Shown piece after piece: positions 33,866 to 41,875 of a stretch of DNA of 64,000 nt. The notes beneath the pieces were generated by a model. It ran no database searches. It was not told the origin of the DNA and was given only the letters and a program-made list of their open reading frames with translations. A program made the position numbers and the translations under genes. Where the stretch lies: the IMG/VR virus record IMGVR_UViG_3300042336_000257, positions 1 through 64,000 of that record; one strand, written 5' to 3'. The stretch is from a virus. The number at the start of each line of letters is the position of its first letter. Position 1 is the stretch's first letter.

Positions 33866-34164
33866 CAGCACTCATCCATTCCAAGATATTCAGTTTCCTT
33901 TTCATCCACTTCTTTCATATAGTCCCAGTTCCAAGTCCTAGAAAGAACATCAATATCAAATCCAAACTTATATGCCCAGAACAGAATACCTAAAAGACCA
34001 TTGCTTCCCATTGTAATTTGAAGATAAGGTGAAGATGGGTAGTCATTCCAACTTACAGAAAACTGAAACAGAGACCACTGATACTTTTTGGGTCTGATGT
34101 TCAGGATCTGGACATATACTTCGTGTCCAAAGTCATAGCGATGCTTGAATTGAATTAGGTTCAT
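33865..34164 (-). CDS. 99-residue protein, unknown function
   Basis: MNLIQFKHRYDFGHEVYVQI then SWNDYPSSPYLQITMGSNGL, a beta-sheet pattern recurring in T4-like phages, with a helical, acidic end. ATGA overlap with 34161-34355. Confidence 0.62.
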   Translation of the reverse strand: MNLIQFKHRYDFGHEVYVQILNIRPKKYQWSLFQFSVSWNDYPSSPYLQITMGSNGLLGILFWAYKFGFDIDVLSRTWNWDYMKEVDEKETEYLGMDEC

Positions 34165-34355
34165 TGTGTGAGTTCCTCTGCGAGTTGTAGCATGTCATTA
34201 ACATCCAAAACTGTTAGTCCCATTTGGGCATTATAAGCCTTTACAGACTGTGTTGCAAGAGAAAGAATTGCTGCAACTAATTTTTCTTCAGTATCAGCAC
34301 CAGAGTTTCGTGCTTCCCATATTGCATTCATAAATGCTTGTGCTCGATCCGTCAT
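34161..34355 (-). CDS. 64-residue helical protein, unknown function
   Basis: MTDRAQAFMNAIWEARNSGA, ALA-rich helices (LVAAILSLATQSVKAYNAQM) and an acidic end. Overlaps with both neighbours by ATGA. No function known. Confidence 0.6.
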   Translation of the reverse strand: MTDRAQAFMNAIWEARNSGADTEEKLVAAILSLATQSVKAYNAQMGLTVLDVNDMLQLAEELTQ

Positions 34356-34654
34356 TTATAATCATCTCCGTATTCAATATTAGAGTCTGCGTTCATAAGT
34401 TCTACAGTAGTTTGATATCCCTGTGCTACTGTAACTTCGTGTTGAATCGCAATATCACGAAGTGCTTCTACATCATATTCATGAGCAGTAATCCAACTAA
34501 ATCCTTTACCAAAAGTATTATCAGGATTCACGATGTACCAGTGACAGGCAGTGTCGGGAACAAACACGGAACATTTAGTCCAGTCATTGTCCCACTGAGG
34601 AACCTGAACAAAAGAGAGTGCCGCAAAGATGAAACCAAGAAAACTAAAAATCAT
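34352..34654 (-). CDS. exported or membrane-anchored 100-residue protein
   Basis: MIFSFLGFIFAALSFVQVPQ is a signal-like or anchor helix. The mature part is acidic with a Cys pair (WTKCSVFVPDTACHWYIVNP). Probably acts at the envelope. Role unknown. Confidence 0.58.
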   Translation of the reverse strand: MIFSFLGFIFAALSFVQVPQWDNDWTKCSVFVPDTACHWYIVNPDNTFGKGFSWITAHEYDVEALRDIAIQHEVTVAQGYQTTVELMNADSNIEYGDDYK

Positions 34655-34827
34655 TGTTCCTTAACAACACAAGATGTAGTGCATTTAAGGTCACCAGAAG
34701 AACCAGAGACCGTAGATGTATGGTGTGGGGTCTTTTCTGGTGTAAGATTATAAGACACCAATAGACCTACAGCAAATCCAATAACGGGCAAACAAACGTG
34801 AAGTAAAAAAGAATTACGAGTCCGCAT
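34651..34827 (-). CDS. 58-residue membrane protein
   Basis: MRTRNSFLLHVCLPVIGFAV has one helix (about 7-26), then a Ser/Thr-rich tail with two Cys (LKCTTSCVVKEQ). A possible lipoprotein-like or spanin-like small protein, unproven. Coupled with 34352-34654 by ATGA. Confidence 0.58.
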   Translation of the reverse strand: MRTRNSFLLHVCLPVIGFAVGLLVSYNLTPEKTPHHTSTVSGSSGDLKCTTSCVVKEQ

Positions 34828-34999
34828 TAGTATCCTCAAAGTCAAACCATTCATAAAGAGAGTTCATCGCACCATCCACCACACAATCAACCACAGCATC
34901 TTCGTGTGGATTCTCTACGTGTTTATGAGCACGGTTGTATCCATAACGGACACCTTCTTCCAATGCCATTTCCAATACCTTACGGAAGTTGGGTTTCAT
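34814..34999 (-). CDS. 61-residue helical protein, unknown function
   Basis: MKPNFRKVLEMALEEGVRYG then EDAVVDCVVDGAMNSLYEWF. Such amphipathic small proteins recur in cyanophages. A one-base gap separates it from 35001-35204. Confidence 0.6.
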   Translation of the reverse strand: MKPNFRKVLEMALEEGVRYGYNRAHKHVENPHEDAVVDCVVDGAMNSLYEWFDFEDTNADS

Positions 35000-35000
35000 A

Positions 35001-35204
35001 TCAATAAGGAAGAGATTTCAGACCATCCAGAACTTCCTGAAAGCGTTCAGCACGACTCTTGTGGTGCTCCACATTCTCCTCAAGCACACTCACAATATCG
35101 TCCAGGACAACATCCAGAGACGCATCGGTATCAAAGTATTGTTGGATTGCTTCGGCAAGATACCGCCGCCGACTCCATTCCATACTATAAGGTTTGTAGT
35201 CCAT
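35001..35204 (-). CDS. 67-residue protein with MDYKPYSMEWSRRRYL start
   Basis: MDYKPYSMEWSRRRYLAEAI, acidic helices (ASLDVVLDDIVSVLEENVEH) and an amphipathic end. Leader: minus strand CTATAATACACCC with TATAAT as -10, an early-type promoter. The opening peptide is familiar from T4-like cyanophages. Confidence 0.62.
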   Translation of the reverse strand: MDYKPYSMEWSRRRYLAEAIQQYFDTDASLDVVLDDIVSVLEENVEHHKSRAERFQEVLDGLKSLPY

Positions 35205-35259
35205 AATAATGGGTGTATATGGGTGTATTATAGGGTATTTACTACGGGTTGTCAAGACT

Positions 35260-35282
35260 AAAACGGGGGGATTTCTCCCCCC
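35260..35282 (-). terminator. intrinsic terminator GGGGGG-AGAAAT-CCCCCC
   Basis: On the minus strand six G, a six-base loop, six C and GTTTTAG. Located just 3' of gene 35289-35468. The short U-tract makes it a moderate rho-independent terminator. Confidence 0.65.
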
Positions 35283-35288
35283 AATAAC

Positions 35289-35468
35289 TCAATGTGAATG
35301 ATCTAACAAACTTCTACATATCCTTTTACACACTTGTTTTTCATCATCACATTCAATCAGACAATTAAAATAATCATTAACTAAATCCAATTCATCATTG
35401 CATCGATCTACAGTTTCTTCAAAATGGTTCCATTCAGCCAGTTGATTGTAAGAAATTAAGTTGTGCAT
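35289..35468 (-). CDS. 59-residue acidic Cys-rich protein
   Basis: MHNLISYNQLAEWNHFEETV, then VNDYFNCLIECDDEKQVCKR. Four Cys (about 24, 38, 42, 49) suggest metal binding or disulphides. ATG at 35468; an upstream M is possible. It is an isolated gene with its own terminator and a 142-bp AT-rich 5' region. Confidence 0.55.
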   Translation of the reverse strand: MHNLISYNQLAEWNHFEETVDRCNDELDLVNDYFNCLIECDDEKQVCKRICRSLLDHSH

Positions 35469-35610
35469 AATAACCTCCATGCACAAAGAACATCATAATA
35501 ATGGAGTTTTCGCTCATTTGTATCACCTCTCATATTGTAACACTATCTAGACAAATTATGTTCAGATAATAACATTTCCGCAACAAAAATTTATGCCTAC
35601 GAGTTTATAC

Positions 35611-35754
35611 TTACTCTTCTTCAAGTTCTGCCAGATAATCAATCCACCACTGAGGATCTTTTTGCATCTTCCAGTTGGGAACCTCTTTACCGTGCTCAAA
35701 ATACCATTTCCAGATTGCTTCGTCAATCACTTCAGCAATCTCAATCCTCTTCAT
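35611..35754 (-). CDS. 47-residue protein, unknown function
   Basis: MKRIEIAEVIDEAIWKWYFE, then WKMQKDPQWWIDYLAELEEE. ATG at 35754 chosen; longer frames overlap the upstream gene by up to 86 bp and would be MSEKIPNEST. Function unknown. Confidence 0.55.
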   Translation of the reverse strand: MKRIEIAEVIDEAIWKWYFEHGKEVPNWKMQKDPQWWIDYLAELEEE

Positions 35755-35932
35755 TCTCACCATCAACGTCTCCATATGGGTTTTCCACATAGGGTCCGTG
35801 CTCTCGTTTGGAATCTTCTCGGACATAATTGACTTCTGATACGCTAGAGGACAACCAGACAGACACTTTCATTATAAGATATATAACCGCCAGTGGAAGA
35901 AAACAAAGTGAAAGTATTACAGCGTGTTTCAT
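35741..35932 (-). CDS. 63-residue signal-anchor protein
   Basis: MKHAVILSLCFLPLAVIYLI is a long hydrophobic helix; the tail is charged (VREDSKREHGPYVENPYGDV). Likely inner-membrane, N-in/C-out or reverse. Function unknown. Confidence 0.6.
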   Translation of the reverse strand: MKHAVILSLCFLPLAVIYLIMKVSVWLSSSVSEVNYVREDSKREHGPYVENPYGDVDGENEED

Positions 35933-36144
35933 TCTTCTATCTCAAAACACTTTTCAAACTTATCCCTCAACTCATTAAGTTTCGTTTGCTCTTGAAACTC
36001 CATAATATGTGCATTGATTTCTTTTTCTGCTTCAGTGAATTCCATACGATACTTTTGTTTAATATCAATCAAGCGCACCATATCCATATAGTGCTCTGGA
36101 CTTTTATTAACAAACTCTTCGTAAGTCAATCCCGAGTCCTCCAA
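35929..36144 (-). CDS. 71-residue helical protein, unknown function
   Basis: MEDSGLTYEEFVNKSPEHYM, then a coiled-coil-like region (DIKQKYRMEFTEAEKEINAH). No motif known. Overlaps 36126-36443 by 19 bp. Confidence 0.6.
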   Translation of the reverse strand: MEDSGLTYEEFVNKSPEHYMDMVRLIDIKQKYRMEFTEAEKEINAHIMEFQEQTKLNELRDKFEKCFEIEE

Positions 36145-36443
36145 TCGGTTTCGTCTTCATCACGTTTAAACCAATCATGCAGTTCATCTGGGCTGTCAAA
36201 ACCTCTTCTACCAAATCTTTCGTGCCCTAAACCACCAATATCCATTGAGTTTAGAAAATCATCCATTTCGTCCATATTAGGATTTTCTGCTTTACGTCTT
36301 GCCTGACGGAGCATTGTACCAGCAGAGCGATTTGCTTTCGCAAGTTTCTCTGCCCAAATCATATCTTCAAGACTCACTTCTTCGTGAAGGACAATCTTTT
36401 CACAGATTGCTTCTAACCGAAGACGATATTGTGTAGATAACAT
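36126..36443 (-). CDS. 105-residue helical protein with MIWAEKLAKANRSA motif
   Basis: MLSTQYRLRLEAICEKIVLH and MIWAEKLAKANRSAGTMLRQ resemble a family recurring in T4-like cyanophages; the C-terminus is disordered and charged (FKRDEDETDWRTRD). A late-type CTAAATAA element precedes it. No role known. Confidence 0.62.
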   Translation of the reverse strand: MLSTQYRLRLEAICEKIVLHEEVSLEDMIWAEKLAKANRSAGTMLRQARRKAENPNMDEMDDFLNSMDIGGLGHERFGRRGFDSPDELHDWFKRDEDETDWRTRD

Positions 36444-36463
36444 ATCTTTCTCCAGATATAGGG

Positions 36464-36471
36464 TTATTTAG
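36464..36471 (-). promoter_or_regulatory. T4-type late promoter CTAAATAA
   Basis: The minus strand reads CTAAATAA 21 bp upstream of the ATG at 36443. It overlaps the stop codon of the oxygenase gene. Confidence 0.5.
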
Positions 36472-37012
36472 ATTCTGCTTGAATCAGATTGAATGCCAGG
36501 GCAACTCGCCTAACATCCGATCTATTTGGAAGGGTATGGTGGAGTAATGCTGATGGAAAAAATAGAATGGAGCCCTCAGTTACATTTTCTGGATTATATT
36601 CAACCATGCTACCATCAAATAAATCTGTAAAGGGAGCTATGAATCGAACTGGTGTATGTAGTTCTGGATTATATTCCAAATAACATACAGCAGCAAATCC
36701 TGAGTAATGATTATGTACAGGATGTGACATGTATTTTTCTTGGATTTGAAACCAAGACGAAGAAATTTTACACATTTCAACCTTAAAAGTTTCCATGAAA
36801 TAATATATCTCTTCGTTCAAAATTTCATGAACAGAGCGATTCAAGTTATTCATTTCATCGGAATTTTCATCCCGAATAGAACTATAAAAAGTGGTATGTA
36901 AATGAATTTGATTTTCAAAATTACTGGATTGTGTTTCCATCAAATCGAGTAATTTTTTCTTTTTACTTTCCCAATCATGTACCTTTAGATGAAGCAAAGG
37001 TACGTTAAACAT
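36464..37012 (-). CDS. 2OG-Fe(II) oxygenase-like protein
   Basis: 182 residues from MFNVPLLHLKVHDWESKKKK. WFQIQEKYMSHPVHNHYSGF near 91-110 gives HxH followed by AAVCYLEYNP, and ILFFPSALLHHTLPNRSDVR near 150-170 supplies the distal His and an Arg, the Fe(II)/2-oxoglutarate set of the TIGR02466-like fold. Third such protein of the window. The substrate is unknown. An upstream ATG (37024) is possible, but its peptide overlaps the previous stop. Confidence 0.72.
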   Translation of the reverse strand: MFNVPLLHLKVHDWESKKKKLLDLMETQSSNFENQIHLHTTFYSSIRDENSDEMNNLNRSVHEILNEEIYYFMETFKVEMCKISSSWFQIQEKYMSHPVHNHYSGFAAVCYLEYNPELHTPVRFIAPFTDLFDGSMVEYNPENVTEGSILFFPSALLHHTLPNRSDVRRVALAFNLIQAESK

Positions 37013-37013
37013 A

Positions 37014-37262
37014 CTAATTAGCATCTGGATTATTTTTATTGCTGTATTCTTGTTGCAACTCTTTTGCTAGTTTCATAGCACGACGCCACATTAGATATTT
37101 TACCACAGGATTACGTGGATTATTCAATAACCACCATTTTTGTTTCTCAAAGTTAGATTTTGCTAACTTTGTAATGTAATAAAAAGCAGCAGCGACACTA
37201 TCATCGGTTGCGATGAAGTATGCCACTACTGCAAATACGATAAACCAAGCGTAATAAGTCAT
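37014..37262 (-). CDS. 82-residue membrane protein
   Basis: MTYYAWFIVFAVVAYFIATD, hydrophobic helix at about 3-20, then a basic, aromatic tail (KWWLLNNPRNPVVKYLMWRR). Common cyanophage small-membrane-protein layout. ATGA overlap with 37259-37429. Confidence 0.6.
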   Translation of the reverse strand: MTYYAWFIVFAVVAYFIATDDSVAAAFYYITKLAKSNFEKQKWWLLNNPRNPVVKYLMWRRAMKLAKELQQEYSNKNNPDAN

Positions 37263-37429
37263 CGTCTTAAATTTTTTAAATATTCTAGCACTTGCTCACG
37301 CACTGCCATTAATTCATTATAGCACTTTTGTTCGTGTGCATCTTGTCTGAGTTCGTGATCTGGTTTATGGACGCTCTCAATAAACAAATCCAACCCTTTA
37401 TTCCATTTAATTTCAGGAGTCTCTTCCAT
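37259..37429 (-). CDS. 56-residue helical protein, unknown function
   Basis: MEETPEIKWNKGLDLFIESV then a Lys/Glu-rich helix (YNELMAVREQVLEYLKNLRR). No motif. A CCCGTTAAATAG late-like element sits in the leader. Confidence 0.55.
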   Translation of the reverse strand: MEETPEIKWNKGLDLFIESVHKPDHELRQDAHEQKCYNELMAVREQVLEYLKNLRR

Positions 37430-37461
37430 AATCAGTATCGTAGTTATACTATTTAACGGGT

Positions 37462-37710
37462 TTAAAGAAACTTGTCTAAACTGGAAACCGATGCGCCTTT
37501 TGCGGACTTTTGAATGTAGGTTTTTGCGGACTTGTAATTGTTTGCCACATGAATTTGTTGCCCATTGTGAATGATGACAAACTTTTTAGAATTTACCATC
37601 GGAACAGCAGCCCACATACCATCTTTCGTCACATAACCTTGAGGGTCTCCTGGAGTTGGGTCAAGAATACCAGGACGATCGATAAAAGATTTTTGAAAAG
37701 ATTCACTCAT
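37462..37710 (-). CDS. 82-residue protein, unknown function
   Basis: MSESFQKSFIDRPGILDPTP then DPQGYVTKDGMWAAVPMVNS and a basic tail. Looks like a small beta-sandwich with SAKTYIQKSAKGASVSSLDK at the end, a common cyanophage pattern. ATGA overlap with 37707-37850. Confidence 0.6.
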   Translation of the reverse strand: MSESFQKSFIDRPGILDPTPGDPQGYVTKDGMWAAVPMVNSKKFVIIHNGQQIHVANNYKSAKTYIQKSAKGASVSSLDKFL

Positions 37711-37850
37711 CCGAATACCGCAGTGACTCCCATGACCTTAGCATTAGGATTACGGGCGAGGGCAACCTGACGTGCTTCTTGGTAGTCACGTGCCTCAACA
37801 ATCTCATCAAAGACCTTGCCAGCGACATAGAGTTGGACTTTGCAGCGCAT
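37707..37850 (-). CDS. 47-residue protein, unknown function
   Basis: MRCKVQ-LYVAGKVFDEIVEA-type protein: MRCKVQLYVAGKVFDEIVEA, then RQVALARNPNAKVMGVTAVF. The strand-helix-strand order with ALARNP is typical of a T4-like cyanophage family with no assigned role. Confidence 0.62.
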   Translation of the reverse strand: MRCKVQLYVAGKVFDEIVEARDYQEARQVALARNPNAKVMGVTAVFG

Positions 37851-37892
37851 TGGGGGGATTCCTCCTGATGTGTAGGTAGTTTAGCAGAAAAC

Positions 37893-39128
37893 TCAGCGTT
37901 TGACAACGCTGATGGCAGGCAAACCCTGCTGGAACACGGTATCGACCACCGCTTGCACCTTCTTAGCGGTGCTGATGCCCACAGAAGAATAGACAGGGAT
38001 GCAGACCAACCCAAAGGACTTGGTGTAGTCCTGAAGGGCACCAGGGGCGATCCTGCCGCTGCTGAGACCCTCTGCATCGTCCTTGTGCAGGCGAATCACC
38101 CGTCCGATGGTCTGGGAGATGCCGATGTAATCCATAGAGCGCATAAACAGCACTGCCTCCAGACCAGACACGTTGATACCCTCGCTCAGGATGCTGTGAT
38201 GAAGAACCACAAACTTCTTAGAGTCATCCTTGCCCCAGGCACTCAGAGTGTCGAAAAACACCTCACGATTGACCTTCTGACCATCAATCACAGCACCAGT
38301 CTTGGAAGTGATATACATCCAAGAGAACCCACGGTCTTCCAGTTGCTTACAGAAGTCAGTCTGAGAAACCAGAGAAACAATCTGCTTGGTTGCCTTAGAG
38401 CAGATGAGAACCTTGCCCACTTCCTGAGCATCGATGGTCTGAATCAGATTCTCACAATCTACATCAGCAACAATCTGACCCTTGCTAAGAAGTTCAAACT
38501 GCTGAACAACAACCTTAGGGGGAACAATGAAACCACCCTCAACCAGTTCTGGGGCAGGCACATTGCAGATGACATTGCCATAAACGGCAGCGTCATTCAT
38601 GCCAGGTTTTGCAATAGTGGCAGAATGCTTAGGAGTAGCAGTGAAGAAATAGCAGCGGTCAGCAGCAGAAGCGAAATGCTCGGTGGCAGGGAAGAAATGA
38701 CGTTGGACAGAGTTGTGCGCTTCATCAAAGTAAATGGTATCAACGTGAATATCTGCCTGTTGCAGACGCTGCAGGGAGTTGTAGGTGGTGAAAATCAGTT
38801 GATGCTTATATGCACGACGAGACCAGTTATAAATCTCAGAAGGTTTGGTCGTGCTCTGGTGATGCGTCTCACCACTATGAACGTGAAGAACAGCAGCAGT
38901 CGTGATAAACTCAAGGAACTCGCTGGACAATTGCTCTGCCAGGATGATTCTCGGGCAGCACACTACAATGGTCTTCGGAGCATCAGACTGAAACTCACGC
39001 AGAGCATCAAAGATGGCAATATTGGTCTTGCCGCCGCCAGTCGGAATGATCACCTGACCCTTACGATACTGCAGCAAGGCATCCAGAGCACGTTGCTGGT
39101 GAGGTCGGAGTTGAATCACAGGTCTCAT
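37893..39128 (-). CDS. SF2 DEAH-box helicase
   Basis: 411 residues. PTGGGKT at 29-35 (Walker A), DEAH at 135-138 (Walker B), TATP at 163-166 and QTIGRVIRLHK near 350 (motif VI) are intact, so this is an ATP-dependent SF2 enzyme of the type III restriction/UvsW-like group. The N-terminal RPHQQRALDALL is the Q-like motif. A role in phage DNA recombination or replication restart is likely, with T4 UvsW the nearest known analogue, though the sequence is not assignable as UvsW. GC-richer than the surrounding late genes. It has its own 130-bp leader with a TATAATAG element just before the ATG. Confidence 0.85.
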   Translation of the reverse strand: MRPVIQLRPHQQRALDALLQYRKGQVIIPTGGGKTNIAIFDALREFQSDAPKTIVVCCPRIILAEQLSSEFLEFITTAAVLHVHSGETHHQSTTKPSEIYNWSRRAYKHQLIFTTYNSLQRLQQADIHVDTIYFDEAHNSVQRHFFPATEHFASAADRCYFFTATPKHSATIAKPGMNDAAVYGNVICNVPAPELVEGGFIVPPKVVVQQFELLSKGQIVADVDCENLIQTIDAQEVGKVLICSKATKQIVSLVSQTDFCKQLEDRGFSWMYITSKTGAVIDGQKVNREVFFDTLSAWGKDDSKKFVVLHHSILSEGINVSGLEAVLFMRSMDYIGISQTIGRVIRLHKDDAEGLSSGRIAPGALQDYTKSFGLVCIPVYSSVGISTAKKVQAVVDTVFQQGLPAISVVKR

Positions 39129-39177
39129 CGCGTATAGGACTATTATAGCAGAAAACCGCCCCTGGTGCGACCCATGG

Positions 39178-39197
39178 GACAGTTCTCAAAGTGTCCT
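39178..39197. repeat. dispersed palindrome copy, intergenic
   Basis: GGACAGTTCTCAAAGTGTCC, a clean dyad in the helicase leader and 3' to the fibre gene 39259-41859. Confidence 0.5.
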
Positions 39198-39258
39198 AGT
39201 ATTTCATCTTCAACCTAGACAAAGGTAGTCTAGTGGTATTAAAGATGATTGTCAAGTC

Positions 39259-41859
39259 TTATGCCCAAGATCCAGAAACATTTGCTGCTGATGCAGATCC
39301 AGCTGCGTATAGTTCAAAGAAAGTATTTGTAGATACGGTTGGAGCAACCACACTTCCTGCTACAGACTGTGCAAAATCAGGTCTAAATGTTCCACCAGTA
39401 GTTGCATTAGATACAAACCATCCTTCAAGTTCAATTACATAGTTTTCTGCTGCAGTTCCAGTTGGAGTTACAGTTGTTGCAGTTACTACTGTTGCATAAC
39501 CTGAAGTTTGAGATGTAGAAGAACTTTGAGTAAATGATTTATACTTGTATCCAATACTTTGTTGTGCATTACTAAATGTAAATCCAACTTGAAGTCCAGC
39601 TGCTGAACCAGATGCAGTTTTGGTCATTACATAAACCGCTCTAAACTTGTAGAGAGTATTTGCTAATAAAGTTGCAGTATCATTTGCGGCAGGGAAAACC
39701 GCTTCAAGTGTATTATTATTAGTTGCCTTTGTTCTATCAGATGCAATTCTTACAACTTCTGGTGATAGTAGTCCAACCCAAGCAGTTCCACTGTATCCCT
39801 GGAATTGTCCAATAGTGTTATTGAACAGAAGACCACCAGCAATTCTATTGATTGTTGCAATGTTTGTTGTTGGGTTTGGCTCATTTGGTAGAATTGCATA
39901 TGGATTGGTAACCGATGTCCCAACTCTTGCAACTCCTAAGTCAAGAACTGCTCTTGGGGAGAACGTTCCATATCCAACTCCACTATCACCATGCATAGTG
40001 ACAATGTTATCAAAGAATGCAGAACCGCCTCTATGAACTTGGAAAGATGGTATGTAAGCACCTGGTGGGAAATACATTCCAGTAGTTCCAATTCCTACAC
40101 CTGTACATCCAATCGTCCCTACTGCAAACAATGAATGATCAAAAAGTTCATTATAATCTGTACCAATACCAACACCAGACGTTAATACACGTCCCCCATA
40201 TCTTGCATCAATTGCTACGATTGGATTGTCTGTTCCAATACCAATCGAAGTAACACCAATTCTGTAGAATGTTGAAACACCAACACTATTGTTTAATTGA
40301 ATTCCATTTAGAACATTTGGTAGTTGTATTTGCTGTGATGCTGAAGTAACAATACCAGCAACGATCAAATTACCACCAATATATGTGTCTCCAGTGATGG
40401 TCGATGTACCAACAACATGTAGTTTATATCCTGGATTTGTAATTCCCAGACCAAGATTTCCTTGGTATGTTAGGGACATTAATTCTTGATTGCCTTGCCC
40501 ATAAACCCAGTTAAACCTACCAGTATTAATTCCTGCGCCACCAGCATGAATATAATGATTTACGTTTCCAGTGTCATTGTGTCTAATTTCAAATATTTTA
40601 GATGAATAACGAAGAACTGTAGAACTGTTACCAGCACCGATAGAACTACCAAGAGATAGTCTTGTTGCACCATCTTGGCTAATAATTTCAAATAATGATT
40701 CTGTTGGTTTAATAAACTGATATTCTGATGATGGAATTGCAGTTCCAATACCAAAGCGACCATTATTTGCTAAGGTAAATAAAGTTCCACCAGTACCAAC
40801 GTGGAGATATTCTGTAACTGTAGAAATTCCAGTTGTTGAAATAGATGATTTTAATTCAGTAACAGTTGTGACACCTGATACTAATACATTTCCTAATACA
40901 CTAACTTTTGATGTTGGATTTGTCGTGCCTAATCCAATATTAGAAGATGCTGAAGGAATTAACGAAATATGATTTCTAGTTCCGTTTGTTTCTACTTTTA
41001 GCGGTCTATCATATGAATAAATGTTTTGATATCCATTATCAGATGGCCCTTCACCAATCAACATACCATCAGTTGCTGTATTTCCAGTTATTGTGGAAAT
41101 AAATCTTGCGTATGAATTAAAGAAGGTTAATCCATCAATTAAGGAGGAATCTCCTGTTGTTCCAATAAAAGCTCTTCCAGCACCATCGATTGCAAATGGG
41201 CTACTATCTGGAGAACCAGAGTCTTCAACCAGTAATGAAAGTCCCGATCCAAGTTGAGTAATTCTTACAAGAGGTTGTGTTGTGTTTGCAAAGATTGAAG
41301 TAACACCAGTGATTCCTGCATCAACACCAACGAATTGCAATTGTCTAGTTGTTACAATTCCAGTTGCTTTTATATTACCTGTTGAATTAATTCCAACCCC
41401 TTGCTGAGAACCATCTGGATTTCCACCAATTTGCAAGGAAAAATTAGGATAAGTTGTAGCGATTCCAACATTACCAGATGCATAGATGCTTGTATATCCA
41501 AATCCAGGATCAACATCAACCCATTGTGATGTTGGTAGATTTAATAATTTTCCACCATCTCCATAATATGTTATAATACCAGAAGTGGTTGTAGCAGTAA
41601 TAATACCAGTGCTGCTAAACGAAGATATACCTACTCTTAAATTTCCAATAGAAGTCGTTAATCCTGAAACGTATATATTTTCTACCCAAATATTCTTAAT
41701 CGTTGCTAATCCAACAACTTTTGCAGTTCCTCTAACATCTAAAAATTCAGTCGGCACCGAAGTTCCGATGCCGACCAATCCATTTGGATTTACAACGAAA
41801 TTATCATCATCAACCTGAACACCATTTTTAAAATTAAAAGACTTCCTGTAATTTGCCAT
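39259..41859 (-). CDS. virion structural / tail fibre protein with VGIGT repeats
   Basis: 866 residues. MANYRKSFNFKNGVQVDDDN is a common start of cyanophage fibre proteins. Repeats of the type N-x-G-x-V/L-G-I-G-T-x-x-P (about 20 copies) suggest a beta-helix or triple-beta-spiral shaft. GTAAENYVIELEGWFVSNAT leads into a Ser/Ala-rich tip. Role: adsorption apparatus. A late promoter (GATAAATA) is 18 bp upstream. Confidence 0.78.
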   Translation of the reverse strand: MANYRKSFNFKNGVQVDDDNFVVNPNGLVGIGTSVPTEFLDVRGTAKVVGLATIKNIWVENIYVSGLTTSIGNLRVGISSFSSTGIITATTTSGIITYYGDGGKLLNLPTSQWVDVDPGFGYTSIYASGNVGIATTYPNFSLQIGGNPDGSQQGVGINSTGNIKATGIVTTRQLQFVGVDAGITGVTSIFANTTQPLVRITQLGSGLSLLVEDSGSPDSSPFAIDGAGRAFIGTTGDSSLIDGLTFFNSYARFISTITGNTATDGMLIGEGPSDNGYQNIYSYDRPLKVETNGTRNHISLIPSASSNIGLGTTNPTSKVSVLGNVLVSGVTTVTELKSSISTTGISTVTEYLHVGTGGTLFTLANNGRFGIGTAIPSSEYQFIKPTESLFEIISQDGATRLSLGSSIGAGNSSTVLRYSSKIFEIRHNDTGNVNHYIHAGGAGINTGRFNWVYGQGNQELMSLTYQGNLGLGITNPGYKLHVVGTSTITGDTYIGGNLIVAGIVTSASQQIQLPNVLNGIQLNNSVGVSTFYRIGVTSIGIGTDNPIVAIDARYGGRVLTSGVGIGTDYNELFDHSLFAVGTIGCTGVGIGTTGMYFPPGAYIPSFQVHRGGSAFFDNIVTMHGDSGVGYGTFSPRAVLDLGVARVGTSVTNPYAILPNEPNPTTNIATINRIAGGLLFNNTIGQFQGYSGTAWVGLLSPEVVRIASDRTKATNNNTLEAVFPAANDTATLLANTLYKFRAVYVMTKTASGSAAGLQVGFTFSNAQQSIGYKYKSFTQSSSTSQTSGYATVVTATTVTPTGTAAENYVIELEGWFVSNATTGGTFRPDFAQSVAGSVVAPTVSTNTFFELYAAGSASAANVSGSWA

Positions 41860-41875
41860 CTTATATGGTTTTTAG

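Noticed and set aside
37953-39137. Plus-strand open frame of 394 codons opposite the helicase
   Set aside because: The minus strand encodes an intact SF2 helicase with all motifs; the plus frame has no recognisable domain.
39225-39260. tRNA-like GGTAGTCTAGTGGTA stretch
   Set aside because: No acceptor stem or T-loop can be folded around it; it lies at the end of the fibre gene.
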